From: Pseudomonas sp. | GTDB lineage: Bacteria > Pseudomonadota > Gammaproteobacteria > Pseudomonadales > Pseudomonadaceae | Reading direction: 5' to 3' | Length of the DNA stretch: 59,972 nucleotides | Assembly: GCF_017744435.1 (NCBI RefSeq) | Contig: NZ_JAGIBG010000033.1 | Location: 31,247-91,218, forward strand | In this document: positions 1 to 9,861 of the stretch, one piece after another | How positions within the stretch are numbered: position 1 is the first letter of the stretch | How the letters are laid out: each line of letters opens with the position of its first letter | The notes under the pieces: generated by a model | Told to the model about the DNA's origin: nothing | What the model saw: the letters and a program-made list of their open reading frames with translations, nothing else | The model's database searches: none | Position numbers and translations under genes: made by a program

Positions 1-25
1 CAAAGCAGCCCCCGAGTCCCTCGGA

Positions 26-1375
26 TCAGACCACGCCTTGCGCCAGCATGGCGTCGGCCACTTTCACAAAGCCCGCAATGTTCGCGCCCTTCACGTAGTT
101 GACCTTGCCATCCGCCTCTTCACCGTAATGCACGCAGGCATGGTGAATCGACTGCATGATGTTGTGCAGCTTGCTGTCCACTTCACCGGCCGTCCACAGC
201 AGGCGCATGGCGTTCTGCGACATCTCCAGGCCCGATACGGCCACGCCGCCGGCGTTGGATGCCTTGCCCGGTGCGTACAAGATGCCAGCTTCGATGAACA
301 GGTCGACCGCCGCCAGGGTGGTCGGCATGTTGGCGCCTTCAGCCACGCAGATGCAGCCGTTGCGCAGCAGGGTACGGGCGTCTTCGATGTCCAGTTCGTT
401 CTGTGTGGCGCACGGCAGGGCGATATCGCACGGCAGGCTCCACGGCGTCTGGCCCTTGCGGAACTCCAGGCCGAACTGGTCAGCCAGCTCGCTGATGCGG
501 CCGCGCTTGACGTTCTTCAGGTCCATCAGCGCGTCCCACTGGGCATCGGTCAGGCCGGCTTCGGCGTACAGGGTGCCTTCGGAGTCGGACAGCGAAATCA
601 CCTTGCCGCCCAGGTCCATGACCTTGCGCGCCGCGTACTGGGCAACGTTGCCGGAACCGGAAATGGCCACGCGACGGCCATCGATGCGCAGGCTCTGACG
701 CTTGAGCATTTCTTCCGCGAAGTACACGCAACCGTAGCCGGTGGCTTCAGGGCGAATCAGGCTGCCGCCGTAGGTCATGCCCTTGCCAGTCAGCACCGAG
801 GTGAACTGGTTGGCCAGGCGCTTGTACTGGCCGAACATGAAGCCGATCTCGCGGGCACCCACGCCGATGTCACCGGCCGGCACGTCGCAGTCGGCGCCGA
901 TGTGGCGGTACAGCTCGCTCATGAAGGCCTGGCAGAAGCGCATGACTTCGGCATCGCTCTTGCCTTTCGGGTCGAAGTCCGAGCCACCTTTGCCGCCGCC
1001 CATGGGCAGCGAGGTGAGGGAGTTCTTGAACACCTGTTCGAAGGCCAGGAACTTGAGCACGCTCAAGTTTACCGACGGGTGGAAGCGCAGGCCGCCCTTG
1101 TACGGGCCGATGGCGCTGCTCATCTGGATGCGGTAGCCGCGGTTGACCTGGACCTTGCCCTGGTCATCGACCCACGACACGCGGAACAGCACGGCGCGCT
1201 CAGGCTCGACCATGCGCTCGAGGATGCCGGACTGCAGGTAGTGAGGGTTGGCTTCGAGGAAAGGCCACAGGGTACGCAGCACTTCTTCCACAGCCTGGTG
1301 GAATTCCGGTTGGCCCGGGTCGCGTTGCTGCAGGCGTGCAAGGAAATTGTCGACAGATTCGATCATGGTAGACAT
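26..1375 (-). CDS. gdhA: NADP-type glutamate dehydrogenase
   Basis: 449 aa, the usual length of the hexameric bacterial glutamate dehydrogenase that interconverts 2-oxoglutarate plus ammonia and glutamate in the cytoplasm. The N-terminal catalytic part carries the glycine-rich PMGGGKGGSDFDPKGKS segment with the catalytic-site lysines and the DVPAGDIGVGAREIGFMFGQ stretch. The C-terminal Rossmann part has ISGSGNVAQYAARK followed by SDSEG, which fits NADP rather than NAD preference. The start ATG at 1375 gives the family's usual N-terminus. It is monocistronic; the upstream 120 bases on the minus strand are AT-rich and hold promoter-like sequence. The stop lies 26 bases from the window edge, so its terminator is not seen. 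Confidence 0.97.
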   Translation of the reverse strand: MSTMIESVDNFLARLQQRDPGQPEFHQAVEEVLRTLWPFLEANPHYLQSGILERMVEPERAVLFRVSWVDDQGKVQVNRGYRIQMSSAIGPYKGGLRFHPSVNLSVLKFLAFEQVFKNSLTSLPMGGGKGGSDFDPKGKSDAEVMRFCQAFMSELYRHIGADCDVPAGDIGVGAREIGFMFGQYKRLANQFTSVLTGKGMTYGGSLIRPEATGYGCVYFAEEMLKRQSLRIDGRRVAISGSGNVAQYAARKVMDLGGKVISLSDSEGTLYAEAGLTDAQWDALMDLKNVKRGRISELADQFGLEFRKGQTPWSLPCDIALPCATQNELDIEDARTLLRNGCICVAEGANMPTTLAAVDLFIEAGILYAPGKASNAGGVAVSGLEMSQNAMRLLWTAGEVDSKLHNIMQSIHHACVHYGEEADGKVNYVKGANIAGFVKVADAMLAQGVV

Positions 1376-1518
1376 CTCACCAAGAGGATTGGACTTATTG
1401 GTTTTTTTCGAAATGTACCAAGAAGCAATCGCACCGGAATAGGGCGAAATGTCGTTTTTCTGAAATTATTTGGTGCGTTTTATATAAGTGTATACAAAAT
1501 CACCCTCCGCGCCGCCTG

Positions 1519-1605
1519 CTTCGCGGGCACGCCCGCTCCCACAGGAACCTCGCAAACCTCAAGACCGGCGCTGTACCTGTGGGAGCGGGCGTGCCCGCGA
1601 ATGAA
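1519..1605. repeat. REP pair (REPIN) between gdhA and ettA
   Basis: Two copies of a GC-rich REP element (core gcgggcacgcccgc followed by tcccacagg) lie in inverted orientation at 1519-1544 and 1576-1601, about 30 bases apart. They form a REPIN-like cruciform typical of P. putida-group intergenic space. Confidence 0.85.
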
Positions 1606-1634
1606 GCCAACACCCCTTTCCAGCCAGGCACAAA

Positions 1635-1657
1635 AATGGGGCCGCGACGGGCCCCAT
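1635..1657 (-). terminator. Rho-independent terminator of ettA
   Basis: On the minus strand a stem made of AATGGGGCCC/GGCCCCATT with a short loop is followed by a T-run. It sits about 25 bases after the ettA stop. Confidence 0.8.
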
Positions 1658-1679
1658 TCCTGTGCATCAGAAGACTGGC

Positions 1680-3347
1680 TTACTGGGCCAGCTTCTTGTG
1701 CCGTACACGGTGCGGCTGGGCAGCAGCATCGCCCAGGCGCTTCTTGCGGTCGGCTTCGTACTCGGTGTAGTTGCCCTCGAAGAACACCACGTTCGAGTCG
1801 TCTTCGTACGCCAGGATGTGAGTGGCCACACGGTCCAGGAACCAACGGTCGTGGGAAATCACAATGGCGGCGCCCGGGAAGTCCAGCAGGGCTTCTTCCA
1901 GGGAACGCAGGGTTTCGACGTCGAGGTCGTTGGACGGTTCGTCGAGCAGCAGGACGTTACCGCCCTCCTTCAGGGTCAGGGCCAGGTGCAGTCGGCCACG
2001 CTCACCACCGGACAGGTCCTTGACGAACTTCTGCTGGTCGCCACCCTTGAAGTTGAAGCGGCCAACGTAGGTACGCGACGGGATCTCGTAGCTGCCGATC
2101 TTGATCATGTCGGAACCGTCGGAAACCTGTTGGAACACGGTCTTGCCGCCGTCCAGGTCCTCGCGGCTCTGGTCGACACAGGCCAGCTGCACGGTTTCGC
2201 CGATCTCGATGCTGCCCGAGTCCGGTTGTTCCTTGCCCATCAGCATGCGGAACAGGGTCGACTTACCGGCACCGTTACCACCGATCACGCCGACGATGGC
2301 GCCCTTCGGCATGGCGAACGACAGGTTGTCGATCAGCACGCGATCGCCATAGCCCTTGGTGACGTTCTTGAACTCGATGACCTTGTCGCCCAGGCGCGGA
2401 CCGGCCGGGATGTAGATCTCGTTGGTTTCGCTGCGCTTCTGGAATTCCTGCGACTGCATTTCTTCGAAGCGCTGCAGACGGGCCTTGGACTTGGACTGAC
2501 GGGCCTTGGCGCCTTTGCGCACCCACTCCAGTTCCTCTTTCATGGCCTTCTCGTGGGCGCTCTGCTGCTTGGATTCCTGCGCCAGACGCTCCGATTTGGC
2601 TTCCAGCCAGCCCGAGTAGTTGCCTTCGTACGGAATGCCGGCGCCGCGGTCCAGTTCGAGGATCCAGCCGGCGACGTTGTCGAGGAAGTAACGGTCGTGG
2701 GTAATCGCTACCACGGTGCCCGGGAAGTCGTGCAGGAAGCGCTCCAGCCAGGCTACCGAGTCGGCGTCCAGGTGGTTGGTCGGTTCGTCGAGCAGCAGCA
2801 TGTCGGGGGCCGACAGCAGCAGACGGCACAGGGCCACACGGCGCTTCTCACCACCGGACAGGTGTTCGATGCGGGCATCCCAGGCCGGCAGGCGCAGGGC
2901 GTCGGCGGCAACGTCCAGCTGGCGCTCCAGGTTGTGGCCGTCGGCGGCCTGCAGGATGGCTTCGAGCTTGGCCTGTTCGGCAGCCAGCTTGTCGAAGTCA
3001 GCGTCCGGCTCGGCGTAGGCGGCGTAGACCTCGTCCAGGCGAGCCTGGGCGTCCTTGATCACGCTGACCGCTTCCTCGACCACTTCACGCACGGACTTGT
3101 TCGGGTCCAGTTGCGGTTCCTGCGGCAGGTAACCCACGTTGATGTCGGGCATCGGACGGGCTTCGCCGTCGAATTCCTTGTCGACGCCCGCCATGATCCG
3201 CAGCAGGGTCGATTTACCGGCGCCGTTCAGGCCGAGCACGCCGATCTTGGCGCCAGGGAAGAACGACAGGGAAATATTCTTGAGAATTTCCCGCTTCGGC
3301 GGCACGACCTTGCTCAGCCGATGCATGGTGTAGACGTATTGAGCCAA
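1680..3347 (-). CDS. ettA: Energy-dependent translational throttle protein EttA (ABC-F ATPase)
   Basis: 555 aa from the TTG at 3347, which aligns with the family's usual start (MAQYVYTMHR); a TTG two codons upstream (3353) is also in frame. EttA binds the ribosomal E site and gates entry into elongation according to ADP/ATP ratio. There are two ABC ATPase domains with Walker A motifs GLNGAGKST (N-terminal half) and GGNGAGKST (C-terminal half). Each has an LSGGE signature (LSGGEKRR, LSGGERGR) and an LLLDEPTNHLD or LLLDEPSNDLD Walker B. The domains are joined by the charged linker (ESKQQSAHEKAMKEELEWVRKG region) that defines ABC-F proteins. No membrane domain is present. It is monocistronic, with a terminator at 1635-1657. 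Confidence 0.96.
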   Translation of the reverse strand: MAQYVYTMHRLSKVVPPKREILKNISLSFFPGAKIGVLGLNGAGKSTLLRIMAGVDKEFDGEARPMPDINVGYLPQEPQLDPNKSVREVVEEAVSVIKDAQARLDEVYAAYAEPDADFDKLAAEQAKLEAILQAADGHNLERQLDVAADALRLPAWDARIEHLSGGEKRRVALCRLLLSAPDMLLLDEPTNHLDADSVAWLERFLHDFPGTVVAITHDRYFLDNVAGWILELDRGAGIPYEGNYSGWLEAKSERLAQESKQQSAHEKAMKEELEWVRKGAKARQSKSKARLQRFEEMQSQEFQKRSETNEIYIPAGPRLGDKVIEFKNVTKGYGDRVLIDNLSFAMPKGAIVGVIGGNGAGKSTLFRMLMGKEQPDSGSIEIGETVQLACVDQSREDLDGGKTVFQQVSDGSDMIKIGSYEIPSRTYVGRFNFKGGDQQKFVKDLSGGERGRLHLALTLKEGGNVLLLDEPSNDLDVETLRSLEEALLDFPGAAIVISHDRWFLDRVATHILAYEDDSNVVFFEGNYTEYEADRKKRLGDAAAQPHRVRHKKLAQ

Positions 3348-3534
3348 AACCAAGCCCTCTAAATAGGTAAAGACATCGACGATCGCCCAGGCGTTGTGGC
3401 CAGGGGGATGTGTTTACGGGGTTTCATTGAACAAAGTCGACCATTCTACGCCAACGCGCGGCGTTGCACAGGGTGGTCGGATGGTGGGGTGGGATCGTTG
3501 TGATCCTGGCAGGCATTTATTGCCTGTGCCGGCC

Positions 3535-3767
3535 CTTTCGCGGCTAAAGCCGCTCCCACAGGTACTGCACAGGATTCAAGCCTTGAGCAATCCTGTAGCC
3601 CCCACAGGTACTGCATAAGATTCAAGCCTTGAGCAATCCTGTGGCTCCCACAGGTACTGCATAAGATTCAAGCCTTGAGCAATCCTGTAGCTCCCACAGG
3701 TACTGCACAAGATTCAAGCCTTGAGCAATACCTGTGGGAGCGGCTTTAGCCGCGAAGAGGCCGGCAC
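3535..3767. repeat. REPIN containing a 46-bp tandem repeat (about 4 copies)
   Basis: Outer inverted REP arms lie at about 3535-3564 (gcggctaaagccgc then tcccacagg) and 3730-3767. Between them a 46-bp unit starting cccacaggtactgca recurs at 3555, 3601, 3647 and 3693, with copies differing at only a few bases. No gene is seen in the 3348-3783 interval; this array occupies most of it. Confidence 0.9.
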
Positions 3768-3783
3768 AGCAGCCCGAAATGGG

Positions 3784-4227
3784 TCAGACGTGACGCTGCT
3801 TCTTAGCCTTGCCCCGCGGCAACCGGCAACGGTCGCTCTGCTCGGCCAGGCGCGCAGCGTAAGCGGCCTTGACGCTGAAGCCAGCACTGCGGGCAGGCTG
3901 CTCGGCAACCTTGGCGGGCTGGGCAGGCTTGGCTGCAGCTGGCGTGCTGACAACCTTGCCAGCCGGCTTGGCCACGGCAGCCACAGGTGCCTCTTCAGCC
4001 GGCGCTGCCGCCTTGGCGGTCTTGCGCAGTTCCGCCAGCGATGGCGTCTTGTTCTTCGAGGCCGCAGCCGCGTCGGGTTTGACCAGCGAACGCTGGCACG
4101 ATTTGCAGGATACGTCCGCGGTCACGGCAGTGCTGACAAGGGTCTGACTGCTGCGCCCACAGGCGGAATCGAGGCCATTGGTGGAAAAGTGAGTAACCAA
4201 AACCGAACATCTCCGATGCGTTGTCAT
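3784..4227 (-). CDS. Hypothetical protein: zinc-knuckle N-terminus, Ala/Pro/Lys-rich C-terminus
   Basis: 147 aa from the ATG at 4227. The first ~55 residues hold a His/Cys arrangement (THFSTNG, ACGR, CKSCQRSL) that looks like a small zinc-binding knuckle. From about residue 60 on the sequence is a low-complexity Ala/Pro/Lys segment (KTAKAAAPAEEAP, KPAGKVVS, AAKPAQPAKV) reminiscent of histone H1-like or AlgP-type bacterial tails, ending in a basic patch (RGKAKKQRHV). It diverges from morA, whose upstream region overlaps its start. The function is unknown; nucleic-acid binding is an inference from charge and the zinc-like motif. The composition could also reflect a fast-evolving orphan gene. 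Confidence 0.6.
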   Translation of the reverse strand: MTTHRRCSVLVTHFSTNGLDSACGRSSQTLVSTAVTADVSCKSCQRSLVKPDAAAASKNKTPSLAELRKTAKAAAPAEEAPVAAVAKPAGKVVSTPAAAKPAQPAKVAEQPARSAGFSVKAAYAARLAEQSDRCRLPRGKAKKQRHV

Positions 4228-4460
4228 TGAAGCGGGCGGCATTCTCGCACAGGATGCAGGGTCTTGCCGAACGGGCCGGCATCACCACGACCACTGGCAC
4301 CGGACAACAGGGCTGGCACATTGCCATAATCACAGGCATGCTAGCCCGTTCGGAAGTCCGGCTTTATAGTGCGCGACCGCGGTCCTGGCCTGTGCAGATA
4401 CCGGCATACACCGTGCATGTTCCCTCCCTGCCATCGCCAGCCCAATCGCAGGACCGACGC

Positions 4461-7400
4461 TTGACCGATCTCAATCATCCGACTCTGCTGCGCCCCGCTT
4501 CGCCGGCCCCAGTCGCTTCGCTGCGTGGTTCGGTCAAAGGTGCGCTGGCCCTGCTGGCCCTGATCCTGCTGGCTTTGCTGCTGTGGCAACTGTTCTCGCA
4601 GTTCCGCCACACCCAGGCCGACCAGCGCCAGCTGAGCCTCGATGCCAGCGCCGAACTCGCCGACCACCTGAGCCTGAACCTGGCGCTCAAGGCCCAGCAG
4701 GCCCTCAACGTGGTCCAGCCGTACGTCAAGGCGCCGACACCCGCCGCCCTGCCGAGCCTGCTGGTGACCCTGCGCGAACGCCTGCCCGCCCTGCGCGACC
4801 TGGCGTGGCTGGACCATGCCGGGCAACTGCGCAGTGACAGCCTGGCCGGCAGCCCCGACCGCCAGATGATTGACGAACTGGTCGGCCTGAACCAGGGCCG
4901 CAGCTACTTCTTCGCCAACTCGGCAGACAACCGCACCGTCTACCTGCTGTTGCGCCAGACGGCGGAACAGGATCGCGGCTACTGGCTGCTGCGGCTGTCT
5001 GCGGACTATTACCAGGCGCTCACCGTGCACCTGGACGGCCCCGGCCACCCGCTGTGGCTGCTGGAAAACAGCCGCAACGGCGAGGTACTGGAACGCCATG
5101 CCCCGGCACAGACCAGCGGTGAACCCCTGCAAAGCGTGATGCTCGCCTACATCGACAACAGCGCCTGGCAATTGCGTGGCCTGTTCGACGCCGGCCTGGC
5201 CCAGCAGAAGCTGCTGCCGGCACTGATCGGCAAGTGCCTGCTGGCGCTGTTCTGCGCCCTGCTGCCGGTGCTGGCGCTGATCAACATGCGCCGTCGCCAG
5301 CGCGCGCTGCAGGAAGACCGCCGGCGCTACCAGGAAATCTTCGAAGGCACGGGCGTGGCCTTGTGCGTGCTGGACCTGTCGAGCCTGCCCGGCCAGCTCG
5401 ACCGCTATCACCTGCGCAACCTGGCCGGGCTCAAGCAGAGCCTGGCACTGGACCCCAACCTGCGTCGCTCACTGCTGCTGGAACTGAAGATCACCGAGAT
5501 CAACCAGGTGGCGCGCCAGCTGCTCAATGTCGAGTGCCACGAAGGCGCCTGGCAACGGCTGATCGATGGCAGCGGCGTTAGCCGCGACAGCATTGGCATG
5601 CAGCTGATCGACGCCCTGATCGAACAACGCCCGTCGCTGGAGCTGGAAGTGCGCCTGCCCGCGCCGCTGGGCGGCGAGCTGCACCTGTGGCTGATGGCGC
5701 GCCTGCCGCAGCAGCGCCGCAACTACCAGGCGGTGATCCTCAGCATCAGCGACATCACCAGCCGCAAGCAGGTGGAGTTGTCGCTGCTGGAACGTGAAAG
5801 CTTCTGGTCCGACGTGGTGCGCACCGTGCCCGACCAGCTGTACGTGCAGGACGTGCTCAGCCAGCGAATGATCTTCAGCAATCGCCACCTCGGCCAGACC
5901 CTCGGCTACGACCGCACCGAGCTGGCGCAGATGGGCGACCGCTTCTGGGAGTTGCTGCTGCACCCCGAAGACGCCGCGCACTATCAGGCATTACGCCAGC
6001 AACAGCGCGACAGTGCCCACAGCCAGTCGCTGCACACGCAGTTGCGCTTCCGCCACCGCGACGGCGGCTGGCGCTGCTACGAAATCCGCGAGCAGGTGCT
6101 GACCCGCGACGACGATGGCCTGGTCACGCGCATCATCGGCGTGGGCAAGGATGTCACCGTGCAGATCGAGGCCAGCCAGTCGCTGCGTGACAGCGAACAA
6201 CGCTACCGCATGCTCGCCGAAAGCATCAGCGACGTGATCTTCTCCACCGACAGCCGCCTGCAGCTCAACTACCTCAGCCCGTCGGTGCAGGCGGTGCTGG
6301 GCTACCAGGCCGACTGGATCTTCGACAACGGCTGGCAGTCGATCATCGCCAACCCGGCCCAGCTCACCGGCATCTACAGCCTGATGGAGCGGGTCAGCAA
6401 GGCCATGGGCGACAGCGAGCAGCTGGCACAACTGCGCAGCCAGCTGCCGACGCAACTGTTCCTGTTCGACTGCCTGCGCGCCGATGGCCGCAAGATCCCC
6501 ATCGAACTGCGCCTGGTACTGGTGTGGGACGACCAGCAGCGCTTCGAGGGCGTGCTCGGTGTGGGCCGCGACATCAGCCAGCAACGCCGTGCGGAAAAAG
6601 ACCTGCGCATGGCCGCGACGGTATTCGAACACTCCACGTCGGCCATCCTCATCACCGACCCGGCCGGCTACATCGTGCAGGCCAACGAAGCGTTCAGCCG
6701 GGTCAGTGGCTACGCGGTCAGCGACGTGCTCGACCAGTTGCCGGCCATGCTGGTGGTCGAGGACCAGCAGGAAAGCCACCTGCGCTACGTGCTCAAGCAA
6801 CTGCACCAGCGCGGCAGCTGGGAAGGCGAAGTGTGGCTCAAGCGCCGCAGCGGCGACCATTACCCGGCCTGGGTCGGCATTACCGCCGTACTCGACGACG
6901 AAGGCGACCTGGCCAGCTATGTGTGCTTCTTCACCGACATCAGCGAGCGCAAGGCCAGCGAGCAGCGCATCCACCGCCTGGCCTACTACGACGCCCTCAC
7001 CCACCTGCCCAACCGCACGCTGTTCCAGGACCGCCTGCACACCGCGCTGCAGCAGGCCGAGCGGCAGAAGTCGTGGGTGGTGCTGATGTTCCTCGACCTC
7101 GACCGCTTCAAGCCGATCAACGACTCCCTAGGCCACGCCGCAGGCGACCGCATGCTCAAGGACATGGCCCAGCGCCTGCTGGCCTGCGTCGATGACGATG
7201 ACACCGTGGCGCGCATGGGCGGCGACGAATTCACCCTGCTGCTGCAGCCGCGCGCCACACGCGAGATGGCCCTGAACCGCGCCATTCACGTGGCCGAGAA
7301 CATTCTGGGCAGCCTGGTACGGCCGTTCGTGCTGGAAGGCCGCGAGTTCTTCGTCACCGCCAGTATCGGCATCGCCCTCAGCCCGCAGGACGGCAACGAG

Positions 7401-8291
7401 CTGAGCCAGCTGATGAAAAACGCCGACACCGCCATGTACCACGCCAAGGAGCGCGGCAAGAACAACTTCCAGTTCTACCAGACCGAGATGAACGCCAGTG
7501 CCCTGGAGCGCCTGGAGCTGGAGAGCGACCTGCGCCACGCACTGGAGCAGAACGAATTCATCCTCTACTACCAGCCGCAGTTCAGCGGCGACGGCAAGCG
7601 CCTGACCGGTGCCGAAGCGCTGCTGCGCTGGCGTCACCCGACCCGCGGCCTGGTGCCGCCGGGCGACTTCATCCCGGTGATCGAAGAACTGGGCCTGGTG
7701 GTGGATGTCGGCGACTGGGTGCTGCGCGAGGCCAGCCGCCAGCTGAAGGTCTGGCACAAGCACAAGGTGCGCGTGCCGAAGGTGTCGGTGAACATCTCGG
7801 CGCGGCAGTTCTCCGACGGCCAGCTGGGCACGCGGATTGCCACCATCCTCGAGGAAACCGGCCTGCCACCGGCGTGCCTGGAGCTGGAACTGACCGAGAG
7901 CATCCTGATGCGCGAGGTCAACGAGGCCCTGCAGATTCTCGCCAGCCTGAAGAACCTTGGCCTGAGCATCGCGGTCGACGACTTCGGCACCGGTTACTCA
8001 TCGCTGAACTACCTCAAGCAGTTCCCCATCGACGTGCTGAAGATCGACCGAACCTTCGTTGACGGCCTGCCCGAGGGCGAGCAGGACGCGCAGATCGCCC
8101 GGGCGATCATCGCCATGGCCCACAGCCTCAACCTGGCGGTGATCGCCGAGGGCGTGGAGACCCACGAGCAGCTGGAGTTCCTGCGCGAGCATGGCTGTGA
8201 CGAGGTGCAGGGCTACCTGTTCGGGCGGCCGATGCCGGCCACCCAGTTCGAGGCGCAGTTCGCCAACGAGACCCTGTTCATGTTCCAGTGA
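4461..8291 (+). CDS. morA: Membrane PAS-GGDEF-EAL c-di-GMP regulator MorA
   Basis: About 1276 aa from the TTG at 4461, which has an aggA-type ribosome site 8 bases upstream. In-frame GTG 4413 and ATG 4338 are alternatives, and the frame is open to 4221. Layout: TM1 about 25-44, an extracytoplasmic sensor loop, TM2 about 252-275, several PAS/PAC modules to about 840 (the last two clear, ending in FTDISERKASEQ), GGDEF domain about 845-1000 with intact RMGGDEF near 919, and EAL domain about 1020-1265 with intact GAEALLRW near 1050 and DDFGTGYSSL. Both catalytic signatures look functional, so cyclase and phosphodiesterase activities are possible. By architecture, and by its place next to glyA, it is MorA, the regulator of flagellar timing and biofilm formation in P. 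putida. Confidence 0.9.
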   Translation: MTDLNHPTLLRPASPAPVASLRGSVKGALALLALILLALLLWQLFSQFRHTQADQRQLSLDASAELADHLSLNLALKAQQALNVVQPYVKAPTPAALPSLLVTLRERLPALRDLAWLDHAGQLRSDSLAGSPDRQMIDELVGLNQGRSYFFANSADNRTVYLLLRQTAEQDRGYWLLRLSADYYQALTVHLDGPGHPLWLLENSRNGEVLERHAPAQTSGEPLQSVMLAYIDNSAWQLRGLFDAGLAQQKLLPALIGKCLLALFCALLPVLALINMRRRQRALQEDRRRYQEIFEGTGVALCVLDLSSLPGQLDRYHLRNLAGLKQSLALDPNLRRSLLLELKITEINQVARQLLNVECHEGAWQRLIDGSGVSRDSIGMQLIDALIEQRPSLELEVRLPAPLGGELHLWLMARLPQQRRNYQAVILSISDITSRKQVELSLLERESFWSDVVRTVPDQLYVQDVLSQRMIFSNRHLGQTLGYDRTELAQMGDRFWELLLHPEDAAHYQALRQQQRDSAHSQSLHTQLRFRHRDGGWRCYEIREQVLTRDDDGLVTRIIGVGKDVTVQIEASQSLRDSEQRYRMLAESISDVIFSTDSRLQLNYLSPSVQAVLGYQADWIFDNGWQSIIANPAQLTGIYSLMERVSKAMGDSEQLAQLRSQLPTQLFLFDCLRADGRKIPIELRLVLVWDDQQRFEGVLGVGRDISQQRRAEKDLRMAATVFEHSTSAILITDPAGYIVQANEAFSRVSGYAVSDVLDQLPAMLVVEDQQESHLRYVLKQLHQRGSWEGEVWLKRRSGDHYPAWVGITAVLDDEGDLASYVCFFTDISERKASEQRIHRLAYYDALTHLPNRTLFQDRLHTALQQAERQKSWVVLMFLDLDRFKPINDSLGHAAGDRMLKDMAQRLLACVDDDDTVARMGGDEFTLLLQPRATREMALNRAIHVAENILGSLVRPFVLEGREFFVTASIGIALSPQDGNELSQLMKNADTAMYHAKERGKNNFQFYQTEMNASALERLELESDLRHALEQNEFILYYQPQFSGDGKRLTGAEALLRWRHPTRGLVPPGDFIPVIEELGLVVDVGDWVLREASRQLKVWHKHKVRVPKVSVNISARQFSDGQLGTRIATILEETGLPPACLELELTESILMREVNEALQILASLKNLGLSIAVDDFGTGYSSLNYLKQFPIDVLKIDRTFVDGLPEGEQDAQIARAIIAMAHSLNLAVIAEGVETHEQLEFLREHGCDEVQGYLFGRPMPATQFEAQFANETLFMFQ

Positions 8292-8318
8292 GCCTTCGCC
8301 CGTTGACGCGACACGGTA

Positions 8319-8407
8319 CCTGTAGGAGCGGGCTTGCCCGCGAAGCAGGCACCGCGGTGGATGGCACCGGCTCCGCCGGTGTTCGCGGGCAAGCCCGCTC
8401 CTACAGG
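8319..8407. repeat. REP pair between morA and glyA
   Basis: REP cores (gcgggcttgcccgc with tgtaggag) lie in inverted orientation at 8319-8344 and 8382-8407. They fill much of the 297-base gap between morA and glyA. Confidence 0.85.
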
Positions 8408-8588
8408 GGGTGCGTCACGGCTGAAAAACGTGCCGAAAAAGCGGACCTCAGAGTCAACTCCAGCCCAGACACGGCGCGGGATGCAACATGAGCCCCATTG
8501 GTCCGCGACTTGATGCCAGTTCATATGCCAGGCGCGGATCAATCGGTTAGAATGCCCCCCCAAATTACCCCGATCCTTGAGGACCGCC

Positions 8589-9842
8589 ATGTTCAGCCGT
8601 GATTTGACCATTGCCAAGTACGACGCCGAGCTCTTCGAAGCCATGCAGCAAGAAGCCCTGCGCCAGGAAGAGCATATCGAGCTGATCGCTTCGGAAAACT
8701 ACACCAGCCCGGCAGTCATGGAAGCCCAGGGCTCGGTCCTGACCAACAAGTACGCCGAAGGCTACCCAGGCAAGCGCTACTACGGTGGCTGCGAGTACGT
8801 CGACGTGGTCGAGCAACTGGCCATCGACCGTGCCAAGGAACTGTTCGGCGCTGACTACGCCAACGTCCAGCCGCACGCGGGTTCGCAAGCCAACGCCGCA
8901 GTCTACCTGGCCCTGCTGTCGGCCGGTGACACCATCCTGGGCATGAGCCTGGCCCACGGTGGCCACCTGACCCACGGTGCTTCGGTGAGCTCGTCGGGCA
9001 AGCTGTACAACGCCATCCAGTACGGCATCGACGGCAACGGCCTGATCGACTACGACGAAGTCGAGCGCCTGGCTGTCGAGCACAAGCCAAAGATGATCGT
9101 TGCCGGCTTCTCGGCTTACTCGCAGGTCCTGGACTTCGCCCGCTTCCGCGCCATCGCCGACAAGGTCGGTGCCTACCTGTTCGTCGACATGGCCCACGTT
9201 GCCGGCCTGGTTGCCGCTGGCGTGTACCCGAACCCTGTGCCGTTCGCCGACGTGGTCACCACCACCACCCACAAGACCCTGCGCGGTCCACGTGGCGGCC
9301 TGATCCTGGCCCGTGCCAACGCCGACATCGAGAAGAAGCTGAACTCCGCCGTCTTCCCAGGCGCCCAGGGCGGCCCGCTGGAGCACGTGATCGCCGCCAA
9401 GGCCATCTGCTTCAAGGAAGCACTGCAGCCTGAGTTCAAGGCTTACCAGCAGCAGGTCGTGAAGAACGCCCAGGCCATGGCCGAAGTGTTCATCGAGCGT
9501 GGTTTCGACGTCGTTTCCGGCGGCACCCAGAACCACCTGTTCCTGCTGTCGCTGATCAAGCAGGAAATCTCCGGTAAAGATGCTGACGCTGCCCTGGGCA
9601 AAGCCTTCATCACCGTCAACAAGAACTCGGTACCGAACGACCCACGTTCCCCGTTCGTCACCTCGGGCCTGCGTTTCGGCACCCCAGCCGTCACCACCCG
9701 TGGTTTCAAGGAAACCGAGTGCCGCGAGCTGGCCGGCTGGATCTGCGACATCCTGGCTGACCTGAACAACGAAGCGGTGATCGACGCCGTGCGTGAGAAG
9801 GTCAAGGCCATCTGCAAGAAGCTGCCGGTTTACGGCAACTGA
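8589..9842 (+). CDS. glyA: Serine hydroxymethyltransferase
   Basis: 417 aa, the standard length. A PLP enzyme that converts serine plus tetrahydrofolate to glycine plus 5,10-methylene-THF, feeding one-carbon metabolism. The PLP lysine lies in VVTTTTHKTLRGPRGG, and the N-terminal IELIASENYTSPAVMEAQGS signature is intact. The ATG at 8589 is preferred over an in-frame TTG at 8577 because it gives the usual N-terminus (MFSRDLTIAKYD) and has a tgagga ribosome site before it. A strong terminator follows at 9862-9890. Confidence 0.97.
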   Translation: MFSRDLTIAKYDAELFEAMQQEALRQEEHIELIASENYTSPAVMEAQGSVLTNKYAEGYPGKRYYGGCEYVDVVEQLAIDRAKELFGADYANVQPHAGSQANAAVYLALLSAGDTILGMSLAHGGHLTHGASVSSSGKLYNAIQYGIDGNGLIDYDEVERLAVEHKPKMIVAGFSAYSQVLDFARFRAIADKVGAYLFVDMAHVAGLVAAGVYPNPVPFADVVTTTTHKTLRGPRGGLILARANADIEKKLNSAVFPGAQGGPLEHVIAAKAICFKEALQPEFKAYQQQVVKNAQAMAEVFIERGFDVVSGGTQNHLFLLSLIKQEISGKDADAALGKAFITVNKNSVPNDPRSPFVTSGLRFGTPAVTTRGFKETECRELAGWICDILADLNNEAVIDAVREKVKAICKKLPVYGN

Positions 9843-9861
9843 TTGGCGCAAGCCTGATGTG

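Noticed and set aside
38..2023. Long plus-strand open frames opposite gdhA and ettA
   Set aside because: They mirror the codon pattern of the real minus-strand genes in high-GC DNA and carry no recognisable domain.
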